From Bacteroidota bacterium (GTDB lineage Bacteria > Bacteroidota > Bacteroidia > Cytophagales > Cyclobacteriaceae): 64,000 nucleotides of DNA. This document shows, one piece after another, positions 57,989 to 64,000 of the stretch; the first letter of the stretch is position 1, and each line of letters opens with the position of its first letter. The stretch is taken from assembly GCA_023428695.1 (NCBI GenBank), contig JAEYWY010000021.1:47315-111314 (forward strand). Direction: 5' to 3'. The notes beneath the pieces are model-generated. The model was not told the origin of the DNA, did not search any database, and saw only the letters and a program-made list of their open reading frames with translations. The position numbers were made by a program, and so were the translations under genes.

Positions 57989-59110
57989 ATGTCGCAGAAA
58001 GTAGCCGCCTTTATTTTGGATAAACTCGAGAGTCAACAACGCTCCGGCCTGTACCGAAAGCTTACTTGTTTCGACACGAATCTGGTTGATTTCTCGAGTA
58101 ACGATTACCTGGGTCTCGCGCGTTCGGAAGAACTTGCTTCCAGAATCGCCGGCCTGCAACCACCCTTCCCACGATTAAACGGATCCACCGGATCACGCCT
58201 TTTGACCGGTAACTATACATACGCAGAAGAGGTTGAATCCTTGCTGACGAGTATCTTTTCTGCGGAAGCAACATTGATTTTTAATTCAGGGTACAATGCT
58301 AACCTGGCCATCCTCTCAGCGCTTCCTCAAAGGGGGGACACGATTCTTTACGATGAACTTGCTCACGCCAGCATAAAGGACGGCGCCCGGCTGAGCCTCG
58401 CGAATCGTTACAGTTTCAGACACAATGATCTCAATGACCTTGAACGCAAACTTGTTGAGGCAAGGGGTCGTGCGTTCATAGTTGTTGAGTCAGTTTATTC
58501 AATGGACGGCGATGTTTGTCCGTTAGAAGACCTTGTCAAAATTGCTGAACGAAACGATGCATGCATCATTCTTGACGAGGCACACAGCACGGGAGTGATG
58601 GGCGATGGAGGCGCGGGGATGGCTGTCGCCTCCGGACTTTCCGCCAGAATACCTATACGAATTTATACTTTCGGAAAAGCAATGGGTGTGCACGGTGCAT
58701 GCATAGCAGGATCGGCATACCTGAGAGAATACCTGATTAATTTTGCCAGGCCGTTCATTTATACAACAGCACCAGACCATCATACGCTGGCATCAATTTC
58801 ATGTGCATTCGGATACCTGCGCGAGCACATTGAACTTCAGCAAAAACTTCAGCAGAATGTCGCGGCCTTCGTAAACGAAATGAGTGCACATCCGGCAGTT
58901 AACGTTAGCCCGGGAGCAATTCAAACCGTTCATATAACGGGACCGGAGAACGTCCGTCAACGCGCGCTTGAATTACGCCAAATTGGATTGGACGTTCGCC
59001 CGATCGTAAGTCCAACCGTGCCTGCCGGCAAAGAACGTCTCAGGATCTGTATTCATGCGTTCAATACATTTGATGAAATCAAGTCATTATGCCAACTCTT
59101 AAAAGCATGA
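57989..59110 (+). CDS. bioF: 8-Amino-7-oxononanoate synthase
   Basis: The 373-residue PLP enzyme condenses pimeloyl-thioester with alanine, the first ring-forming step of biotin synthesis. Motifs: VDFSSNDYLGLAR, NGSTGSRLLTGNY, FNSGYNANLAILSAL, VVESVYSMDGD, IILDEAHSTGVMGDGGAGM, and the PLP Lys in YTFGKAMGVHGAC, then YTTAPDHHTLASISCA. The length is normal. The ATG at 57989 (MSQKVAAFI) is used; 43 extra in-frame codons upstream are not conserved. It is the first gene of bioF-bioD-bioA, followed by bioD after 4 bp. Confidence 0.93.
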   Translation: MSQKVAAFILDKLESQQRSGLYRKLTCFDTNLVDFSSNDYLGLARSEELASRIAGLQPPFPRLNGSTGSRLLTGNYTYAEEVESLLTSIFSAEATLIFNSGYNANLAILSALPQRGDTILYDELAHASIKDGARLSLANRYSFRHNDLNDLERKLVEARGRAFIVVESVYSMDGDVCPLEDLVKIAERNDACIILDEAHSTGVMGDGGAGMAVASGLSARIPIRIYTFGKAMGVHGACIAGSAYLREYLINFARPFIYTTAPDHHTLASISCAFGYLREHIELQQKLQQNVAAFVNEMSAHPAVNVSPGAIQTVHITGPENVRQRALELRQIGLDVRPIVSPTVPAGKERLRICIHAFNTFDEIKSLCQLLKA

Positions 59111-59114
59111 TTGA

Positions 59115-59738
59115 ATGACCGGCGAACGCAAGTTGTACTTCGTAACTGCGATAGGAACAGACTCGGGCAAAACACTGGCGTCCGCGATCTTGTGTGAGGC
59201 ACTCGTCGCTGACTATTGGAAACCAATACAGGCCGGACTTCCCGCCGACGCCGATACTGTTCGGGGTCTGATCACCAATCCTGATGTTACGATCCACCCG
59301 GAGGCATATCGTCTGAAAACACCGGAGTCGCCTCATGCTGCCGCGCAACGTGAAGGGCTACACGTACACATCGGAGACCTGAAACTTCCGACCACAACCC
59401 GGCCACTTGTAATTGAGGGTGCAGGTGGATGTATGGTTCCTATCAACGACCGGGAATTCGTTATCGATATCGCATCACACTTCAGTGCAGCGGTCATTCT
59501 TGTTTCAAACTTTTACCTGGGGAGTATTAATCATACACTACTCACGATCGAGGCATTGAATCAGAGAAGCTTGAAAATCGCAGGAATTATCTTTAATGGA
59601 TCGCGAAACGCAGAAAGCGAACGCATCATTATGCAACATGCAAACTGCCCTTGCATTCTTCATATCGATCAGGAAGCAAACATCTCAAAAGAAACAGTGC
59701 AAAAATATGCAGTCAAAGCACCCGTCGGAATCCTATGA
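59115..59738 (+). CDS. bioD: Dethiobiotin synthetase
   Basis: The 207-residue ATP-dependent enzyme closes the ureido ring of dethiobiotin. It has the P-loop VTAIGTDSGKTLAS, the substrate segment WKPIQAGLPADADTV, SPHAAAQREG, and the EGAGGCMVPI motif with metal-binding Glu, then VSNFYLGSINHTLLTIEAL. It starts 4 bp after bioF and its 3' end overlaps bioA by 32 bp, so the three genes form one operon. Confidence 0.93.
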   Translation: MTGERKLYFVTAIGTDSGKTLASAILCEALVADYWKPIQAGLPADADTVRGLITNPDVTIHPEAYRLKTPESPHAAAQREGLHVHIGDLKLPTTTRPLVIEGAGGCMVPINDREFVIDIASHFSAAVILVSNFYLGSINHTLLTIEALNQRSLKIAGIIFNGSRNAESERIIMQHANCPCILHIDQEANISKETVQKYAVKAPVGIL

Positions 59739-61035
59739 GCAGTTGTTGCGAACGGACCGGGACCATATCTGGCACCCGTTCACATCCCTTGCCGGCCCAT
59801 CAACTATTCCAATTCAGTCCGCGAAAGGCGTCTATCTTTTTACTACGGATGGCCGCAAAATAATTGATGCTGTCTCTTCCTGGTGGGTGAACATACATGG
59901 TCATAGTCATCCGCGAATTGCGAAAGCGATATATGAACAGGCAAGCACACTAGAGCATGTGATTTTCGCCGGGTTCACACACAAACCTGCGATCAACCTT
60001 GCGCAGCGACTCCTGTCAATCCTGCCAGAAAATCAAAAAAGAATTTTCTTTTCAGACAATGGTAGTACCGCTGTCGAGGTTGCGTTGAAGATGGCACTGC
60101 AGTTTTGGTTTAACAAAGGCACACCACGCAAAAAGGTTATTGCATTTGAAGGCGCTTATCACGGCGATACGTTTGGCAGTATGTCTGTCGGCGAGCGTGG
60201 AGATTTCACACGGCCATTCCACCCCTTCTTGTTCAACGTCGAATCCATTCCGGTTCCAAATGCAAATAACTTCGAGGACGTAATTGCGCGCTTTGAACAC
60301 CTCGTTTCTACCAAAGAAGTTGCTGCGTTTATCTTCGAACCATTGGTTCAGGGAGCAGCAGGAATGGTCATGTATAAGCGCGAATATCTTAATACACTTC
60401 TTAATGTGGCAAAAGACTATGATGTTATCTGCATCGCAGACGAGGTCTTCACCGGGTTCGGAAGAACGGGCACATTATTCGCAACAGAACAACTTTCCGG
60501 GTTACCCGATATAATGGCATTGTCAAAAGGGATCACAGGTGGAACTTTACCCCTCGGGGTCACTACGTGCGCGAAAGAAATTGAAGACGCTTTCTTATCG
60601 CCGGAACGATCACACACATTTTATCATGGCCACTCTTACACCGCGAATCCCATTGCGTGTGCGGCAGCCTGTGAAAGCTTCGATCTCTTAATGTCCACCG
60701 AATGCCAGGAAGCTGTAAAGCGCCTCGCGAAGCAACAGAAAATATTCGCTGATGAAATTCGACCCCACCCCATGGTGCACGATGCCCGCGTGTGTGGGAC
60801 TATTCTCGCTGTAGAAACAGAAACATCGGGAAGAACGTCTTATTTCAACGAGCTTGGAAAAACGATCTATACATACTTCCTGGAAAGAGACATCTTGCTT
60901 CGGCCATTAGGCAACGTGATCTATGTGCTGCCTCCCTATGTAATCACTTCCGACGAACTTGGACAAGTACATCAAGCGCTTCGCGAATTCCTTGATTATC
61001 TGCAGAGCACGTATCACACTAAGGAAGATACGTAA
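59707..61035 (+). CDS. bioA: Adenosylmethionine-8-amino-7-oxononanoate aminotransferase
   Basis: The 442-residue PLP enzyme makes 7,8-diaminononanoate using S-adenosylmethionine as amino donor. It has HIWHPFTSLAG, SSWWVNIHGHSHPRI, FFSDNGSTAVEVALKMALQFW, AFEGAYHGDTFGSMSVGERG, IADEVFTGFGRTGTLFA, and PLP Lys in ALSKGITGGTLPLGVT. ATG at 59707 lies inside the bioD 3' end; no later start keeps the conserved N-terminus. It overlaps the convergent 886-residue gene by 17 bp. bioB and pimeloyl genes (bioC, bioH) are not in the window. Confidence 0.92.
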   Translation: MQSKHPSESYEQLLRTDRDHIWHPFTSLAGPSTIPIQSAKGVYLFTTDGRKIIDAVSSWWVNIHGHSHPRIAKAIYEQASTLEHVIFAGFTHKPAINLAQRLLSILPENQKRIFFSDNGSTAVEVALKMALQFWFNKGTPRKKVIAFEGAYHGDTFGSMSVGERGDFTRPFHPFLFNVESIPVPNANNFEDVIARFEHLVSTKEVAAFIFEPLVQGAAGMVMYKREYLNTLLNVAKDYDVICIADEVFTGFGRTGTLFATEQLSGLPDIMALSKGITGGTLPLGVTTCAKEIEDAFLSPERSHTFYHGHSYTANPIACAAACESFDLLMSTECQEAVKRLAKQQKIFADEIRPHPMVHDARVCGTILAVETETSGRTSYFNELGKTIYTYFLERDILLRPLGNVIYVLPPYVITSDELGQVHQALREFLDYLQSTYHTKEDT

Positions 61036-63679
61036 CAGTAAAACTTTTCTGCAGGCTACTAAAGACTTTTATACGTCCATTGTCCACGGGCGCAATTTCA
61101 ATTTCTGCACTTTCTATTGGCACTGCGGATAACAAACGACCCGTACGATCATAAACGTATGAGAGTTCCTGCGTTTTATCGGTGACTACGATAAAGTTCC
61201 TTCCGGCACCAGGCAAAAGAAACCGGGTCTCAGTGCTGGGACCGATAAAATCGCTTCGGATAATTTCATTCGCGTTGGCATCAAACACGGTGAACTGTGC
61301 TGGTTCGGAGCGCGTGATGATATATGACTTTCCTTCCTGTTCACGAACGAGGGCGAACTTCGCCTCCAGTGCCGTCTTCACAAGCACTTCACGTGAAACG
61401 GCTTTGCCCTGTAAATTGAATTTTATCTTCGTGCCGTCTTCAGAGACCACGGTGAATGTGGTTTCACTTTGGTTTCTTCCCACATCGATAAAATACCCAC
61501 CGGCCAGTCTTGTTTTCAGATCAAGCGGAAAATTCGGAAGTAATTCTCCGCGGCGGTTCATCAGGTAGACCATTCCGTCACGGCGAATTGCTACCATATA
61601 ATCACGACCCAACAACCGATGGTGGTTAGGCGCGGTGAGCAACTGACCCTCTACACGCCGTGGTTGCCACCCTTCAAGATTCTTTCCACTCTTATCAAAG
61701 ATCCAGAGATTGCCATCGCGGGATCCGACAAGAAACCTGTATTGCCTGTTGTGGTTGTAGTCGACCACGGATACAAATTCAACATTCTTTTCCCTGATTT
61801 CGACCGGGAAGTGTTCCACATTCTTTCCGAGTCGGTCTACGATGTGAAGTTTGCCGGGGGTACAGAAAAGGTACTGAAGCTTGCCGTTACTGTAGTAATC
61901 GATTTGATGTATGTCGCCCTGTATCTGACCGTCAAGCGGTAACTTCCATAGGACCTTGCCTTCACCAGACAAGAGCGAAACATTATGCAGCGAATCCTGT
62001 AAGAGGACCTCGCGTGACCTGTCGACGTGACTGTTTACCACTGTCATGTTCGTGATCCGGGAATCAAAGACGGTAACAAACCGGTCACGTGGTGCAGGTG
62101 CTTCCGCAGGTTTATAGGGTTTCAGCGACCATGAAACGTTTGTATAAAAATTATCGCTGAGGTGACTGAATTGAATTGCGCCCATACCCAGCGTTTCAAC
62201 TATCCTCGAGTTCTCTTTCAGGAACGTTGTCCACTTCGGGTGCAGCGAATTTTCGAGCATCGTGAGTACACGCGGCGTATTAACGAAGATGCTGAGGTTC
62301 GCTTCGAGCAGGGTTGACTCAAAAAACTTGTTCTGGGCAACCGATTTTCCCCACGTATTTTCCTGGTCGATATCATTGAGAAAATACTTCAGTTCTTCGA
62401 TGTCGGAAGCTATGCAAATGGCATTTCCGGTTTCGACGTAATATCCGGCTGTAAAATCCCTGACAAGGGGCGAAAACAATTGGTGGATAAACGGATGTTG
62501 AGGAAGCTCATAAATGCGGTAACCGGAGTAGTGGTCAACGAACAGGGTATCCGCCACTTTTGTTTCTGCTATTTTTCTGAACAATTTTGACCAGTTGCCG
62601 ATGTTGTTCCGATCGTGCACGATCATCAAAGGCTGGAGCGTTTCCTTTCTGCTTTCCAGCCAGCAAATAGCAAGCTCTCCTGAGAATTTACCAAAAACTG
62701 CGGATGGGTCTTCGCCAAGCTCGCGTATCGATTCCTGCATCTCATTGATTTCAGACGCGCGCCTTCCCTTTTGAAGCCGGCGAAAAAACTGATCGCCCTG
62801 GCTTAATCCATAGCTTGTTACCATCAGCGCCCGATTCGAAATCATGTTGCGAAGGGCAAACGGAATTGGAGATTGTTCTTCGAAGTTCGTAAGGAACATG
62901 TCAGGTTCCGATCGCGCGCTGAATCCGTTCAACACTAACTGGTCGCCGGTGATCTTTGTATCGAGGAGCGCAGCGCTTCCAAAATCTGCCAGCAGCGGCG
63001 AGAGATCCTCCTTTACAAAAATCCCCAGCCATTCAGCGAGGTTCGAAAGGTTGATAAACAAATTTCCGCCGTCATTTTTGACGCTGTGAAGATTGTAGAC
63101 GTTTCCAAGGTCAGATCTGAAATTCCCTTTTGGATTCTGGTAAGTACGAATGACATCTTCGATCAGGACGGGACTGAAACTCCCCACCCAGAGGCGTTCG
63201 ACTTCGATCCAGGAAAAACCTTTTTTGCCGGATGTTATTTCATGTATAGTAACATTATTGAATACGCGTTCCGTTTTCTTATACGTTTTGTTTTTCAGAA
63301 CAGCGTCAACTGCGACGTTCAGCTTTTGAATAAAAACCGGTGTGCGTGGAACATAATAAGTAAAATCAAACTGGTCTTTTCTGGTAACATGGAGCGACAC
63401 GAGTGTCGGTTCGGAAAACGAAGTCGCAAGGTCCTGCAAGATGCGTAGCGAGTCATCAGGCAGGTCGAGGGTAGCAGCCTTTTTTATCAGTGCAGTCACA
63501 GGTGAGTTTCGGATTCCTTCAACGCATTCGGCGCAGTCACCTTTTTCATAGACAAGCACGGTACTTGAAGGAACCAGATCCCACGCGGCGATTGCCTTTT
63601 GTACAGACAGGTGATTGTAGAGCAGGTAAGCGCCGGCAAGTAGCAAAACGGCGACGGTGATGACGATGGGTTTCTTCAC
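61019..63679 (-). CDS. Large envelope protein of unknown function with propeller-like C-terminus
   Basis: The 886-residue protein starts with GTG and an N-terminal membrane segment (about 3-22, IVITVAVLLLAGAYLLY), which may be an uncleaved anchor. It carries a CxxC pair soon after (GDCAECVEG, about residues 53-56). The middle (about 60-540) resembles DUF3352-type domains but only weakly. From about residue 560 there are repeated beta units, such as VDYNHNRQYRFLVGSRDGNL, DRLGKNVEHFPVEIR, FDKSGKNLEGWQPRR and MNRRGELLPNFPLDL, which look like PQQ/FG-GAP-style propeller blades. It probably lies in the periplasm. It is a single-gene unit that overlaps bioA by 17 bp at its end. Confidence 0.65.
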   Translation of the reverse strand: MKKPIVITVAVLLLAGAYLLYNHLSVQKAIAAWDLVPSSTVLVYEKGDCAECVEGIRNSPVTALIKKAATLDLPDDSLRILQDLATSFSEPTLVSLHVTRKDQFDFTYYVPRTPVFIQKLNVAVDAVLKNKTYKKTERVFNNVTIHEITSGKKGFSWIEVERLWVGSFSPVLIEDVIRTYQNPKGNFRSDLGNVYNLHSVKNDGGNLFINLSNLAEWLGIFVKEDLSPLLADFGSAALLDTKITGDQLVLNGFSARSEPDMFLTNFEEQSPIPFALRNMISNRALMVTSYGLSQGDQFFRRLQKGRRASEINEMQESIRELGEDPSAVFGKFSGELAICWLESRKETLQPLMIVHDRNNIGNWSKLFRKIAETKVADTLFVDHYSGYRIYELPQHPFIHQLFSPLVRDFTAGYYVETGNAICIASDIEELKYFLNDIDQENTWGKSVAQNKFFESTLLEANLSIFVNTPRVLTMLENSLHPKWTTFLKENSRIVETLGMGAIQFSHLSDNFYTNVSWSLKPYKPAEAPAPRDRFVTVFDSRITNMTVVNSHVDRSREVLLQDSLHNVSLLSGEGKVLWKLPLDGQIQGDIHQIDYYSNGKLQYLFCTPGKLHIVDRLGKNVEHFPVEIREKNVEFVSVVDYNHNRQYRFLVGSRDGNLWIFDKSGKNLEGWQPRRVEGQLLTAPNHHRLLGRDYMVAIRRDGMVYLMNRRGELLPNFPLDLKTRLAGGYFIDVGRNQSETTFTVVSEDGTKIKFNLQGKAVSREVLVKTALEAKFALVREQEGKSYIITRSEPAQFTVFDANANEIIRSDFIGPSTETRFLLPGAGRNFIVVTDKTQELSYVYDRTGRLLSAVPIESAEIEIAPVDNGRIKVFSSLQKSFTVTYLP

Positions 63680-63795
63680 TTCAAAGAGATCGGTTCAACG
63701 TGTGAAGATATTAAGGTAAAGGCAGAATTGCGAATTGAATGCTGCTTCCGGGGCGAAGTCGCATCGTAAAGCGCGTCTATGGGTCTGGTAGCAAG

Positions 63796-63858
63796 CCTAA
63801 CTGCTCTGTTCGGAATGGGAAGATCCCGGCGGCCGGGACCGTCGCTTTAGTCACCGTA
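63796..63858 (-). pseudogene. 5S rRNA-like fragment, 5' half
   Basis: On the minus strand this reads GGTGACTAAAGCGACGG, then a CCCGG/CCGGG hairpin, then CCCATTCCGAACAGAGCAGT, close to the 5' half of Bacteroidota 5S rRNA including the loop B/C consensus. The expected 3' half with the GATGGTACTG element does not follow. I take it as a broken copy, not a functional gene. Confidence 0.45.
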
Positions 63859-63875
63859 AGATCTCTCATCAACAA

Positions 63876-63906
63876 AAAAGCCCACGATTTCTCGCGGGCT
63901 TTCTAA
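63876..63906 (-). terminator. Terminator hairpin, copy 1
   Basis: On the plus strand a run of A, then GCCCACGA/TCGCGGGC (63880-63887 with the partner to about 63899, 4-nt loop TTTC), then a T-rich end; it can act in both directions. A near-identical copy begins 103 bp to the right. Confidence 0.65.
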
Positions 63907-63907
63907 T

Positions 63908-63974
63908 TAAAGGTAGGCAACGTCCCGATAGCTATCGGGACAGTACCATCAGCGCTGACAGCGCTTGAACGGCA
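63908..63974 (-). pseudogene. 5S rRNA-like fragment, 3' half
   Basis: On the minus strand GTTCAAGCGCTGTCAGCGC followed by TGATGGTACTG matches the 5S rRNA segment usually reading GTTAAGCCTGTCAGCGCCG-ATGGTACTG, with few differences. The part after it is replaced by a palindrome, and the 5' half is missing before it. It is a fragment. Confidence 0.45.
63922..63941. repeat. Perfect 20-bp palindrome
   Basis: GTCCCGATAGCTATCGGGAC is a perfect inverted repeat. I recall CCCGATAGCTATCGGG as a frequent interspersed palindrome in Bacteroidota genomes; that is from memory, not checked here. It lies inside the 5S-like fragment. Confidence 0.55.
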
Positions 63975-63975
63975 T

Positions 63976-64000
63976 AAAAAAAGCCCACGATTTCTCGTGG
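63976..64000 (-). terminator. Terminator hairpin, copy 2 (cut by window edge)
   Basis: The plus strand shows seven A residues, then GCCCACGATTTCTCGTGG up to the edge, the same hairpin as at 63876-63906. On the minus strand it would end a transcript coming from beyond 64000, plausibly an rRNA operon. Confidence 0.55.

Larger units (their letters stand above)
63680..64000. other. Intergenic region with 5S-rRNA-like fragments and repeats
   Basis: No protein gene is supported in these 321 bp. The right two-thirds is made of two 5S-rRNA-like pieces on the minus strand (63796-63858 and 63908-63974), two copies of one terminator hairpin and a perfect palindrome. About 63680-63790 shows nothing recognisable apart from the likely promoter region of the 886-residue protein gene. 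Confidence 0.55.

Noticed and set aside
1..64000. CRISPR arrays, insertion sequences or phage genes
   Set aside because: No direct-repeat arrays, transposase or phage structural genes were seen; the only recombinase is the housekeeping XerD.

Overview
The window reads as a stretch of chromosome from a free-living Bacteroidota bacterium, most likely a Cytophagales-type organism. The evidence is the presence of families largely confined to that phylum (DUF2851, DUF5606, a PorT-like type IX secretion protein, a PorE-like TPR/propeller/OmpA protein, a SusC-type TonB plug), menaquinone-type UbiE/MenG, and repeated TAnnTTTG boxes upstream of genes, which is the Bacteroidota -7 promoter consensus. 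No phage, insertion sequence, CRISPR array or tRNA was recognised. The genus cannot be fixed from the sequence alone.

Layout. 1-9286 (mostly minus strand): a cut nucleoside phosphorylase, a NeuD-like acetyltransferase, a membrane protein coupled to DUF2851, pyrF, lolA, ftsK and pyrD. 9402-18258: envelope proteins (small barrel, DUF4136, short TonB receptor), xerD, then aroQ, a class V aminotransferase, marC, rnhA, a saccharopine dehydrogenase-like gene and cdd. 18358-31714 is the most distinctive block: a HAMP/GAF/coiled-coil sensor, CheR, CheB, a second GAF protein, an 1175-residue Cache-like/HAMP/GAF/PAS/PAS/SpoIIE phosphatase, a SiaB-type kinase, a SiaC-type (DUF1987) phosphoprotein, a TerB-like/ABCG-type transporter, a lipoprotein and a small secreted protein. 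31777-36712: esterase, then an ompA(PorE-like)-ubiE-porT-SDR operon on the minus strand. 36873-43490: engB, DUF5606, fbp, lysC-type aspartate kinase, low-molecular-weight phosphatase, a short predicted RNA, a beta-helix lipoprotein and an enoyl-CoA hydratase. 43491-50542: a DUF6588 envelope protein, waaA (Kdo transferase), rsgA, a PhyH-like dioxygenase, and a packed minus-strand group (glycosyltransferase 2, GNAT-like, Mpo1-like, DUF4442) that looks like surface or lipid modification. 50628-63679: a second saccharopine dehydrogenase-like gene, nhaC, an RNase D-like exonuclease, an OmpA lipoprotein, an unknown lipoprotein, a dienoyl-CoA reductase-like SDR, an outer-membrane protein, bioF-bioD-bioA, and an 886-residue unknown envelope protein. 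63680-64000 carries scrambled 5S-rRNA-like pieces with two copies of one terminator hairpin, suggesting that an rRNA operon lies just beyond the right edge on the minus strand.

How the genes may work together. The 18-31 kb block has the parts of a partner-switch pathway: a sensory PP2C phosphatase and an anti-sigma-like kinase set the phosphorylation of a SiaC-type protein, as in Pseudomonas SiaABC. The usual diguanylate cyclase SiaD is absent, and an ABC transporter with extra cytoplasmic domains sits next door. CheR and CheB without any methyl-accepting chemotaxis protein nearby suggest that the GAF/coiled-coil proteins themselves could be methylated. Eight genes have a TAnnTTTG box ending only 3-8 nt before the start codon, which suggests frequent leaderless or nearly leaderless transcription. 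Ten convergent gene pairs meet with overlaps or gaps of at most 7 nt.
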